NCBI GenBank assembly: GCA_015680685.1
Contig: MNCI01018361.1
Location: forward strand, 95,893 to 159,892
From: Gnetum montanum
Lineage: Eukaryota > Streptophyta > Gnetopsida > Gnetales > Gnetaceae
DNA: 64,000 nucleotides
Direction: 5' to 3'
Shown in pieces: positions 30,057 to 40,931 of this stretch (position 1 is its first letter; every line of letters starts with the position of its first letter). Under the pieces are notes generated by a model. That model was not told the origin of the DNA. It saw nothing but the letters and a program-made list of their open reading frames with translations, and did no database searches. The position numbers and the translations under genes were made by a program.

Positions 30057-31668
30057 ATGTCTCTTTTACAAGGAAGCAATGGTGCATTGTATGAAGAGAA
30101 CATTCATTGGAGAACTAATGAGATATATATTGAACAAAATTGGAGTGACCAACCTCATGCAAGGCTTTCATATGTTCATAACCATCTTGATTAAACTCAA
30201 GGACTACATTCACCTAAGGTAGATAATCCTAGTGGAGATGAAGTAATTCCTAAACTATGGGAGGCCTCAAGGCCTAGGACCTCCTCAAAAATTGAAAAAG
30301 ATAAATCAAGGGACCATGGGAAACACTATAGAAGCCATGGTGACTCTCCTAGTTCCTCATCTTCCTCTTCCTTTTCAACGTTTAGTTTTGATAAAGATGA
30401 ACATAGGTGTAGAGATAAAGCTCCACTATGAGGTCAAAATAAAAATAAAAATTGAAACCAAGGGAAAAATTAAAGACATCAAAATGAGCATAGAAAAAAT
30501 TATTACAATCAGATAAATAGAAATAGAAATTTTCACCATGACATGTCTGATGATAATGAACCATTTTTAGCTAGTAAGAGCATGATGTAGATCATATGGG
30601 TAGTTAAAATACCCCATAGACATGGCAAGGAAAGTCGCACCAAAAGGCTTAATATGAATAACATCCCTAAATTTTCAAGAGGCAATGATTCTGATCCACA
30701 ACATCATTTGCAAGCCTTTCATGATGCTTGCATCTTACAAAATATTGAAAGTGGGTGACAAAATATTAAGATCTTTCTTAGGACACTAATAGACAAAGCC
30801 AGAGAGTGGTATAGATCATTGAAACCAAATTCAATCCATTGGTGGTCCACAATGCTAGAACTCTTCAATGAGAAATACTGAACCTATGCAAGGGTGTCCA
30901 ACCTAAGGAAACAAATCCAAGGATGGAAATAAAAACAACATGAACCTTTGGATATGACCCTAGATAGATACTATTCTCTATTGAATAATTGTCTAGACCA
31001 TGATTTCTATCAAGAAGAGAAACTTTTCCACATCATATATGGGCTTCATAGTCAAATGAGAGAGACCCTTGGGATGTATGCTTAAGGTCAATTATATGAG
31101 CTACGAATCCATCAAATCCAAAAGCTAATCAAGCGTGTGGCAAAAGAAGAAGGAGAGCTATGTAAATGAAATAATGTTGAGAAATATCATTGGGATCCAA
31201 CTCTTCAAAAGAAAAGGGTCTATATATATGATAAGAAAAAGAGCCAACTCTTAATGAGATGATTTCACAACAAACCTTGTCAATACAAAAGTCTATTGAT
31301 GAGCTTGAAGCAAGGTTAGATGAGATGTTGGAATGGATAGATGAGAAAGTTACAACTTGCATAGAAACCATAGAGGAGAGAGTAATACAAAAAAAAATCA
31401 AGTGATCACAAAAAAAGGAGGAAAATGGACTAGGAGATTGGTATGAACATTGATTGGCAAAAAAGGGAAATGACCATAGAAGAAGAGGCTATAGACTTAC
31501 CCATCAAAGAAGATAATGGATGTGAAATCTACCTATATGACCATCCAAAGGGCTATTACCCAATCATGATACATCTACATGAGTATTGGACCTTTGCATT
31601 GAATCCCAAGTTTGTACAAAAGCAAATGCCTAGGAAATTACCTTTCTCACAAGGTAATCATAGATAGT
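30057..31668 (+). pseudogene. Element D gag
   Basis: Starts MSLLQGSNG. Downstream blocks in several frames are RLNMNNIPKFSRGNDSDPQH (near 30650), LQAFHDACILQNIES, AREWYRSLKPNSI, ELFNEKY and CEIYLYDHPKGYYPIM (near 31530). This is the same Gag as in C, divergent and without the long Ser/His block in one frame. Two Cys of the zinc-knuckle-like motif are Tyr. Stops and shifts abound. It ends LPFSQGNH shortly before E inserts at 31669. Confidence 0.8.
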
Positions 31669-32435
31669 TGATGAGCCGCGATATCGCATCCTACCTCATC
31701 TTCTATACATAAGAGGCGGCTTTCCTTATTCAAGAGAGTTAGACTTAGACCCTTAGCTAAACTCTTGTAGTTTTACCATTCCAGAGTTAGGATAATTCAT
31801 GTGTGCCCACAGTAGGAGTCATAGAGTGAATGGATCTTTATTCGAGAAATTTGTACCCGAGCACACACTTGTGTATGGTAATAAAGAAGAAATTTATGAT
31901 AAACCTTGCAACATACAGATTAAGCTAAATAGTAATTAATTATTGTTGAATGTTTAAATTCTTTCCTAGTTAATTAATCTCTCTCTCAACCTTTGACACT
32001 CCTAGTTAAGTACACCCAGTACGACCGCTTCAAGCGTGTGTGTAATGCTTGGTAACCCAATAATGATTAGCGTTTGGTAATCCTAGCAGCGTTGCACTGG
32101 TTCAGGATGTGTGTGGTAAGTGGGAATGGATATTGGTGTTAGGAATAATTAGAACTTAGTTAGTGAATAGTTAATGTAAGTTAGTCACTTAGTTCTCTTC
32201 ACCTTCCCCTATTAGCATAAGACATTAAAAAGATAAAATTTATAAAAATTATATACCTCAATCTTACTTAACCATACAACCATGACAATACAAGTAAGTT
32301 TGGGAAGACAACGATTGATTAACCTTGAGTGTTCCATTAAGGTGCATAAGCACTTAGTCCTTGGATTTCGACCAGATCACACGTAAAACATTCATATTCG
32401 TATGGTTGAGTGTAGGGGTACCTTGCCACTCATCA
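31669..32435 (+). repeat. 5' LTR of element E (767 bp)
   Basis: TGATGAGCCGCGATATCGC...CCACTCATCA, with one palindrome unit at 31677-31687 and a TATA-like ctatacataag just downstream. The adjacent five bases outside are ATAGT (31664-31668). Confidence 0.9.
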
Positions 32436-32459
32436 TTGGCACCATTGCCAGGGACTTAG
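32436..32459 (+). promoter_or_regulatory. Primer binding site of element E
   Basis: ttggcaccattgccagggac, two substitutions from the site of element C. Confidence 0.8.
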
Positions 32460-32580
32460 TTGTTTGTGCGCTACGTAGAACATTGGAAATCATTCATATG
32501 GTTGGGATGCTAGAACAAACCCTTAGGGTTAATCAACAAAAGATAAGATAATGGTAAATCACACACCAAATAAGACAAAT

Positions 32581-34536
32581 ATGTCTTCTTCTTCACATAA
32601 GAGCACTTCACTGCCGAGGACTAACATAAGAGACAGTCGGTGGCATAACACATGTAACCAAGATCTGCTAGTTCCTCAATAGTTTCGTGTGGTATATACT
32701 CATCACGATGAGTATGTACCCGAATTTACCTTTATTCTCCATCAAGATGAACAATTGCGTTGGAGAGACTTGGAAGGTAACATTGTGTTGCCTCCAGACC
32801 GATCAGTCCCCAACATGCTCCTTTGTGCTCTCTCATGAATAGGCATGACATTTTTGTATGTAGAATATGTTGCATGTGATCATGACACAAGGGACTACCA
32901 TCCCATAGAAGTGCAATGTCAAAGGGACTTGCAATAGGAGAGATATCATACATCCTCGAAGGGCAAATGGCCCCATAACGCTCCTTATGTCTTGAGTGAA
33001 ATTGAGGGTGGTGAACTTGCTTCAACAGGTTCCCCACCAAACAATGTTCCTCCTTCTAACGATGGTCAAGAGGTGATGTATCAAAACCTACACTCCACGA
33101 TTCACAACCCTAGTTCTGATACCCATGAACAAGAAGTGTTCAAGGAAGGAACATAACCACACGATAAGAGTGGACGTTTTGATCGTGATCACGATCATGG
33201 CTGAGACCACTAAAGAGAAGGTAGAAAACACCATCATGACAATGGTTCTCCTTCTTCTTCACCTTCATCATCACATTCACCCTCTCCTTCAGTATCCGAC
33301 CATAGTCATAAGAAACCCAACCATGAGGATAAAGGTAAATAGAGTGAAAAACATTGACAAGATAGTCAAGAACGAGGATGAGGGCACTCTAAGGAATCAA
33401 GGCATGGAAGAAGGAAGAGTAGGGAACCACATAGACACCATAGACGCTATGAACGAGATGACCACGAAGAACTCCTACTTGCAACTAGAAGCATGTTAGA
33501 CATAATGGAGGCCATAAGAGTTCCCACAAGGCACCAAAAAGAGAGTAGGATCAAAAGGTTAGACATGAATAACATCCCACGGTTTGAGGGGGGATACAAC
33601 GTTGATCCTCAAAATCACCTACAAGCATTCCACGATGCATGTGCCTTGCAAAACATAGAGAACAAAGGGAAAAAAACTAAAGTTGTTCCCAAGGACACTA
33701 GTAAAAGAAGTGGAAAGATGGTACCGGTCCTTAGAATCAGAATCCATTTGGAGGTGGAGTGCAATGTTAGAATTGTTTAATGATAAGTACCAAATGTACT
33801 CCCAAGTGTCTAACCTACGAAAGCAAATCCAAGGATGAAATCAGGGAAATCATGAACCCTTGGATGCTGCCATGGGTCATTATTATGCACTATTACATCA
33901 TTGTCTAAGCCATGGTTATTGGTAGCGGGATCAACTATGCCATCTTGTAGATGGAATTAAGCATGAAACAAGAAGGAACCTTGGGATGTATGCCCAAGGA
34001 AGGTTATCAGAGCTTAGGTCTCATCAAATCCATAGATTGCTAGAGCAAGTAGCCAAAGAAGAAGTTGAGCTATAGAAGAGAGAAAGTGTAGAAGAGTACA
34101 ATCAAGATCCTTCCCTCTGAAAAAGGGGAGTGAGATTTTGTGAGGAGGAAGAAGAGTCACCACTCAAAGAGATGGTGAATAGGAAAAATTTGCCACTCCA
34201 AAAGTTAACAACCAAAGTATCTGCAAAGGTAGACCAACTGTGGGACTCTCTGGATAGTAGGTTTGAAACTGTTCTTAAGATTGTAGAGGAGTCTAGAGAG
34301 CGAGGTAGTGAGCATGACAAAAAGAAAATGAGAGAAGTAGATAATGCACATAACAAGGGTAAGGGTAAAATGGCCATCACTGAAGAGGTTGTGGATTCAG
34401 ACATAGATAATGATGGTGGATGTGAGATATGCCAATACAACCATCCTAAGGGATGCTGCCTAATAATCTCACATCTATAAGAGTTTGGGGTGTATGCACT
34501 CAACCCACGATTCAATAAATGGCAAGCATCCCAATG
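32581..34536 (+). pseudogene. Element E gag, 5' portion
   Basis: Starts MSSSSHKST at 32581. Blocks in order are DEYVPEFTFILHQDEQLRW, RDYHP, the Ser/His-rich segment near 33250, MLDIMEAIRVPTRHQKESRI and NIPRFEGGYNVDPQNHLQAF (33493-33660), LGMYAQGRLSEL (about 34000) and the zinc-knuckle-like CEICQYNHPKGCC (near 34420). It is the element E version of the C Gag, interrupted by stops and frame shifts. Element G is inserted in the hairpin region near its end; the gag tail continues at 57079. Confidence 0.85.
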
Positions 34537-34541
34537 GTTAC
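34537..34541. repeat. Target duplication GTTAC, left copy, of element G
   Basis: Repeated exactly at 57079-57083. Joined, the flanks restore the gag wording seen in C around 20145. Confidence 0.92.
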
Positions 34542-36188
34542 TGAAACACCGTTAATTTTGACCTAACACTTTGAAACGAGAACAACTCAGACCCCCTTCG
34601 AGCTTTCAGGAGGCAAACATTTGACTAAGGCATGTAACTCATGCTCAACTTTGTCAAGCTAGCTTTCCCTCAATGTGAGTAACTCCAATGACTTAAAAAT
34701 CAAGTAAAAAATGGTCCAACCTAAGGGTGCAAGCCATCCTCAAGGGCCACTGCTGTCTGCTCCAAGTTTTAGCATTTGGGAATTCAAATTTTAGGATAAA
34801 TTGTACACATTTTCTCACTCACATTGAGGTCACGCTGGCAGCATGAGCAATTGTGAGAGCCTCAAAACTGAGTTGTCCTCAGGGTTCATTATTCACAACC
34901 TCAAGTTCCAACCTCTAGAATTCTAGATTTCAGGTCAATTTTTTTAGCTCACGCTATGGTCACGCTGAGCTCACACTGGCAGTGTGAGTCCATTGTGAGC
35001 TACCAAAAGTGGTTTAAAACAAGGCACAGCCAAGCTCAATTTTTAACTTGCAGATCACTCTCAGGGATAACTATAGTCAGGAAATTTTTGTACTCAAGAA
35101 ATAGGCTTCAAAGATCAAAATTTGGTGTAAAATATGTCATTTTAGCTCACTCATGCTGAGGTCACACTGACAGCATGAGTGCAGCATGAGTACTGGTCAC
35201 GCCCTGTCAAAAACACACCAAACACACATTGAGGACATGCCAAGAAAAAATCAACTCATGCTAGAAGCTCTAGTGAAATAGAGATGCCTCAAATAGCCAC
35301 AAAACCACTTAAATCGACATCCTGCAGTAGTCAATTTAGAGATCAAGAAGTTTTAAGTAAGTTGGAGTCAATCTCTCTTGTTGTACATTATCATTTTCGT
35401 TGTACAGTGAGCTTGTCAAGCTCTTACACTTCAAATTGTATCTGCTTCCATGGGCATAATCTAGCTTATGTAAGCCAACACATGTTGTAAGATACAGTGC
35501 ATCTAGTCAAGAACGTAGCCCACGTACGCATGCCCAATTGACATGTAGCTATCCATCCAACACCTGTCACATGATCCATTTTCCTCTCATTTCTCAACCA
35601 TTGATCCATCTATGAGGTCCGTACCGAATCCTAGCCAAACCTTATAAATACCCCATCCATTCACATAAATGGGGTTGGCAATTTTGAAGGTTGACGGCTT
35701 AGGAAACACTAACTAGCAACTTTTGAAAGCTTAGGAGCACCTGACTCTTAGCATCCAAGCACCTGCAAGCATATCACCCTAGGGCTTAGCACTTGACTTG
35801 CCATCCACACACGCAGCTACGCTTTGACTGGTGCACATTCATTCTAAGCAATACAATAGAGTTCATTTTTCCTTCCATTATATTGTTTAATCTATTTTAA
35901 ATTCAGTTTACGCTTCGTTTACAATATCATTTCTATATATGCTCTGTTTACATTTTGTACGTCACTGTTTACATTTCGAACATCAGTTATGATAACCCCA
36001 ACACAAGCCATAGCTTACGTTCAGGGAAGTCCTTAGTTGATTTGTGTGCATATCATCCAAAGCACTCTACCTTCGTTTTCTTTTCTAGCTTGCCCTCACG
36101 CGAAGGCAGGGTCAGCTGTGCCCGTCCAAAGATCTTTCGGTGTTTATTTTTCCCTTCCAACCTTACGTTGACGATTTCGGTCAGTACA
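34542..36188 (+). repeat. 5' LTR of element G (1,647 bp)
   Basis: Starts TGAAACACC and ends GGTCAGTACA. It contains many ctcacgctg/ctcacactg words (for example near 34800, 34960, 35150) and a TATA box near 35643. Confidence 0.92.
35643..35650 (+). promoter_or_regulatory. TATA box of the element G LTR promoter
   Basis: cttataaatacccc in the 5' LTR, repeated in the 3' LTR near 56530. Position in the last third of the LTR fits U3/R. Confidence 0.65.
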
Positions 36189-36194
36189 GTAAAT

Positions 36195-36210
36195 TGGCGC
36201 TAGAAGGAGG
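36195..36210 (+). promoter_or_regulatory. Primer binding site of element G
   Basis: tggcgctagaaggagg six bases after the LTR. This wording recurs in plant Tat/Ogre elements; I cannot confirm the tRNA from memory. Confidence 0.7.
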
Positions 36211-36289
36211 ACCCAACTTGTTTACCGTCTGTCAAAATGTTGATCACGTTACCTGTTGAAACACTGCGCAAAACCAAGTACTAAAACTA

Positions 36290-36560
36290 AGGCCTAGCTT
36301 GTCAAGCTAGCTTACACATGCTTAGCTTGGCCTGATCGCGCTAACCCAAGTTACTCACGCCAGCTTGACAACTTACTCATGTCAACTTACTCACACTGTC
36401 AGCTTACTCATGTTGTCAGCTTGCTCATGCTGTTAACTTACTCACGCTGTCAACTTACTCATGCTATCAGCTTGCTCATGTTGTTAGTTACTCATGCTAT
36501 CAGCTTGCTCACCCCAGTTTAACCACCTAGCTTACGCATGCTCAACTTGTCTAGCCCATT
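36290..36560 (+). repeat. Leader repeats: cagcttactcatgctgt type
   Basis: About ten degenerate units of roughly 23 bp (gtcaacttactcacgctgtc, gtcagcttgctcatgctgtt) in the untranslated leader. The core word ctcacgctg is shared with the LTRs and with the array at 45040-46080. Confidence 0.8.
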
Positions 36561-36577
36561 TTATTCATGCTTACTAT

Positions 36578-38885
36578 GGAATCCTCCTAGTTCAACACAG
36601 TGACATTGCTGATCTCTGACTTTGCAGCTGAAACCTCGAACCTTGTGAATGCTATGGAACCCATAATTGTTATTGAACAGATAAACCCCCAAGGTCCTAT
36701 TCATCAATCACTTAGGCTACAGGGACAAGACCCTACTTATGCAACTCTCACACTAGAACAATATAACTTCATCTGTGTGAAGATTCAAGCCAACCTGCCT
36801 ATCGATCATGTAGAGAGAGAAGCGAAATGAAACTATGAGCTCATTTAAAAAGGAGGTCGTGAGTTCATTCCCTTAGCATTTGATATAATCCCCCTTTCTG
36901 AGCACCATCAACAACTCATATCTCAGCTTCTTATGGCGAGGAGTCAAGCCTTACAGCCACCTCCGATAGAGCCTTAGAGTGGAGATGAGGAAGATGATTT
37001 TGCAGCCCAATCTGAGCATGGGGATTCATACCATTCCATTAGTCCTCACACCCATACAAAATCATTATTCCAATCTTTCCTGGAACAAATTATTCTTCCT
37101 CCTTCATTTGCAAACACTCGAGCATTAGTTTCTTGACAAGAAGTACCTGCTTCCATTCCCTCCTTTTTCATGGCCAACATTCAATTTGATACGTCCACTT
37201 CCATCATACCTCCGCAAGTGTAGTCCTAAAAACCCCCTCCTCAAAATAATTCAGGATCAATCTTCAGACCTCAGGTAATTGGGATGTCGTCCATCATACC
37301 AGCTTCCACGTCCACCCATTACATACCACAAGTGCAAACTCATGGAGTAGCATTGATTACTTTAGTCCAACATGTTCAGGGTGTCACCTCACAACCTGTG
37401 GCTGGGCAATGGGTTCCACCAGTTGTTCAGCAACATCAACCGACTCACTATAGCATACCACACCCTACAATCCCATCTCTGAATGCTGCTCCACCACAAC
37501 AACCAACAATCCAATAGTCTCCCTTTCCATAAACAATGCAACAATCAAACTATTATCAATGACAATCCACTCAACCTTCTAACCTGCCTACTACCCAAGA
37601 GTGGGTAGACACGAAGAAAATGATGCACTTGTTAATTGAGGAAGTAAAGTGCCTTAAAACTGTAAATACTGAGAAAGTCAAGGTGTTGGACTTTTACCAA
37701 GATGATCCAATCAATCCTTCAGTTCCACCATTAACCTTACCAAAGGGAATCTCATTACCCCAATTAACCAAGTACAATGGAGAAGGAGATCCAAACATCC
37801 ACCTACTGATATTTTGACAAGAATGTCTATTGCTTCAGACTTGGCCTCATGTAATTCTACGTGTGTTTGCTATGTCCTTAACGGGAAAAGCTTTTGACTG
37901 GTACTGACCTCTACCCCATAACTCCATATCCTCCCTAGAGGATTTGTTACATCAGTTTGTCACACGTTTTAAATATAATCTAAATCTTGAAGCCACACTA
38001 GATAGCTTGATTTAGATCAAACAGGCGCTGCTAGAGCAAGTACAAAAATTCATCCAAAGGTGGAGTGCAGCCCTGAATGAACTTCACGAGCCCATCCCTG
38101 AAACATATCTGCTTACCATCCTTAAGGCGGCCATGAATGATTGTATTAAATCAAAAATTTATTATTTGAGTGCCCGCACTTTAAGTCAAGAATTTGTACA
38201 AATTAAGAACATAGAGGAGGTGGCGCAAACAAGTAACGACCTAGCCTAGTCGACCTTTAGGAGCCAACATATAAGGAAAGATAAGGATAAATCAAAAACG
38301 ATGGTAGCAGCGATGGCAGAGATAGCCCAACATAATAATCCAAGATAGAAAGGAAAACAACTTGCTACTCCAACCGACCATGAAAGAACTACACCTATGC
38401 CTACACCTGAATCTTCCTCAAATAAAAACACCAACATGGGTCACACTAGTACATTCGAATGAAAGGATCCCACCCAATATACATCCTTGCCTATGAAGCC
38501 TTCACAATTTTTAGATCAACTTCTAAAGGTTAGGTTAATCAAACATAAACAAATGTCTCCTGTGGTGTCTCAAAAACATGATTGATTCTATGAGTTGGCT
38601 AAGAATCTAGCTTTAGCAATAGCTAATGAGCCCCCCATTCCAAGAGGCTTTAGGTTAGATAGGTTTTGCGAATATCACCAACGGTGTGGGCATGGAACTG
38701 ACTACTGCTTCACCTTAAAACAAGATATACATTGCATGATTGATAGGGGTGAAATAGTATTTGATGAGGCAAACCCAGTAAGGCCCCAAAATCAACCCAT
38801 GGGAGTTTACAAAGACCCTCTCAATACTAACGATGTGCCATATGTGATTAACACTATCCATGAGAATGGACAAAATGTCCCGTAA
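36578..38885 (+). pseudogene. Element G gag
   Basis: A first ATG at 36578 (MESS, then stop). One frame with many TAG/TGA interruptions follows. Residues read in order: QGQDPTYATLTLEQYNFIC, a Pro/Gln-rich stretch (37284-37517), ISLPQLTKYNGEGDPNIHL (about 37750-37810) opening the retrotransposon Gag domain, SLTGKAFDWY, LLEQVQKFIQRWSAALNEL and FCEYHQRCGHGTDYCFTLKQ (about 38660-38720). The last is a C.YH...GH.T..C zinc-binding segment, as in Tat/Ogre Gag proteins. Most stops are TAG or TGA where Gln or Trp is expected. The protein would form the particle; this copy is dead. Confidence 0.8.
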
Positions 38886-40303
38886 GGCCCTCTAAAATTA
38901 CACCTGCCTCAACACCTCCCCAAACTCCTTTCATCATACACATGTCCCCCACACCACAAAAACCATTCATCATCTGCGTACCCCCTTCTATTGCAACAGA
39001 AACCACACCATTAGAAACCCGGCCCACTCCCTTTATGATCTGGGTACCAGAACACCCTAACGTGCAACCCTCTACCGTTCCCCCGCAACCCCTGCAAGAG
39101 CATCTTATCGACAAGCTAACATGAGAGCGCCTAGAGAAGGAACATCACAAGCACGAAGTAGGATCACCAAAGCCCATATTGCTAAATGTTGTTCCTATGG
39201 TTCCATCAACAGGTGAGCCTAGCACAAGTCATCAAGACAAGAATACCGGCACTCACAGGATCCCAAACTCAACATCTCCAGCTACCAATGCAAAAATTCC
39301 TCCATGAGAGATATGAATGCTAGGTCAAATGGACCAAGTCTCCATAGACAAGAGTGTCCCAAATGGTAAGAACCTCATGAGTGCATTGACCCAAGTCATG
39401 CAGGCTTTGAAACAGAAGAATACTTCCTTAAGGCTGTATGATCTGGTAATGACTTCAACTGTACATCGGGAAGCTCTCCTACGTATGTTGACATTGATTC
39501 CTATTAGTGAGGACCTTCCTGTAGACAAGATTTCCATTTATGCAGTACTGTCCCCACAACCTCAAGAATCAAAGACCACATCCCTAGAGTTTCGTACTAA
39601 TGACATCAAGAGAGTTTAGAACACGAGAGAGGTTACTATAGCCCCTATGTTCATAATGACACAAGTCAACCATTTTAAGATACGTAGGGTGCATGTCGAT
39701 GACGGTGCAGTAATGAACATAATACCCTTTCCTGTCATTGAAAAATTGGGAATTATAGAGCAAATACAGCCCACAATAACTCCTTTCTTAAAATCCTTCA
39801 GTGGTTACCGTGTCGTAGTGAAGGGTATGGTTACCTTGGATTTCATAGTAGGGGAAAAATTCCCCACATCGCCTGAATTCGTAGTGGTCAATGAAATGCC
39901 AGGGTTTAATATGATTCTAGGACATCCTTGGCTAGCTCAACTTGGAGTCGTATCCTCACCAATCCATCAAGAGATCCACCTACCTTATGAGGGCAATGAA
40001 ATCATCATACATGGGGATACGACAACATCACTTCCTCACACTCGAGAATAGATCAAGGATCAGAGGTTGAGTTCTCTAAGCCTAAACAAGGAACCATGGG
40101 TATACTTCAAGACATGAAACCAATGTTAACTCATGATCCTACTAAAACTGAGGAAGCACCGGACAACACAAATATAGAAGCCATTCCCATTGACGTCTCT
40201 TGGTCAGAATTACCCTTTGATATTACTAGTGAAGGGGAAGGTGAGTATAAGATCGTGCCTACATGCCCTACCCCTCACATCAAACTACGAAGGATTAAAA
40301 AGT
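38886..40303 (+). pseudogene. Element G aspartic protease
   Basis: The frame 39317-39619 is the spacer (MLGQMDQVSIDKSVPN, then KNLMSALTQVMQALK). The frame 39647-40051 reads IRRVHVDDGAVMNIIPF, EFVVVNEMPGFNMILGHPWL and GVVSSPIHQEIHLPYEGNE. This is the Tat/Ogre retropepsin pattern: D.GS..N..P, then FNMILGRPWL and S..H..IKFP. The active-site DDGA (in place of D-x-GS) keeps Asp and Gly. A short continuation at 40096-40305 is of unknown role. RT should follow but does not. Confidence 0.8.
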
Positions 40304-40309
40304 AACTCA

Positions 40310-40570
40310 ATAGTTAGGGCGAACTACCAAGCATCTGAAATGATAAACTACTAATCGTTCGGTACAATGTTAAACTGCTAGCGAATGTCCGCAATGATGT
40401 TAAACTAGCCATGGTTAGAAATGGCCAGTTCCTTTTAAAGCTCCCTAAAACTATTATTGCTTTTGGCCCACTATGGCCTAAAACTGGCAATCCTTCTTTA
40501 ACACAGATGTGACAGTCTATCATGACTTTAAACTAATGTACACGGCCCGAAATGGCTTTAAACTAGAGCT
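40310..40570 (+). repeat. Tandem array, unit about 35-40 bp with atgacnntaaactagca
   Basis: Units such as caatgttaaactgctagcga, caatgatgttaaactagcc and catgactttaaactaatgt. The same unit returns at 46530-46610 and 47230-47560, on both sides of the antisense gene and the integrase remnant. Confidence 0.75.
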
Positions 40571-40931
40571 AGCATGTTACAAATGCACAAAATCTTGTTA
40601 CGTTACATTAAATTTTTGTTTACAAGTCACAAGTTACAATTTCGATTCATGCCTTCTCATTACTTTTCTTTTTTACAAATATTTGATTCACTTTTTGTTC
40701 TCTCATTTTACATTCACTACATGCATATGTTCATGATAATACTTGAGAAAATATATAAAAAGAAAACATATAAAAATAAAAAACAAAAATACTGAACGTT
40801 AATCTGGTAATAAAATTCCAACACATTTTTCCATGATTAAATTCATATTATTACATTTTTCCATCATATGTTTCCATCAAACATCCAAAAATCCAAAACA
40901 TTTAATAGCTAAAGCATGATTAACAGTAAGC
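40571..40931. other. Sequence downstream of the antisense gene
   Basis: AT-rich, with no domain recognised. It would hold the 3' untranslated end of the minus-strand gene. Confidence 0.5.

Larger units (their letters stand above)
29109..31668 (+). mobile_element. Element D: Athila-like element, 5' part, interrupted by element E
   Basis: LTR (29109-29935), primer site and a decayed gag, then cut at the insertion point of E. The rest lies beyond E and is outside the assembled sequence. Its LTR is of the A type. Confidence 0.85.
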
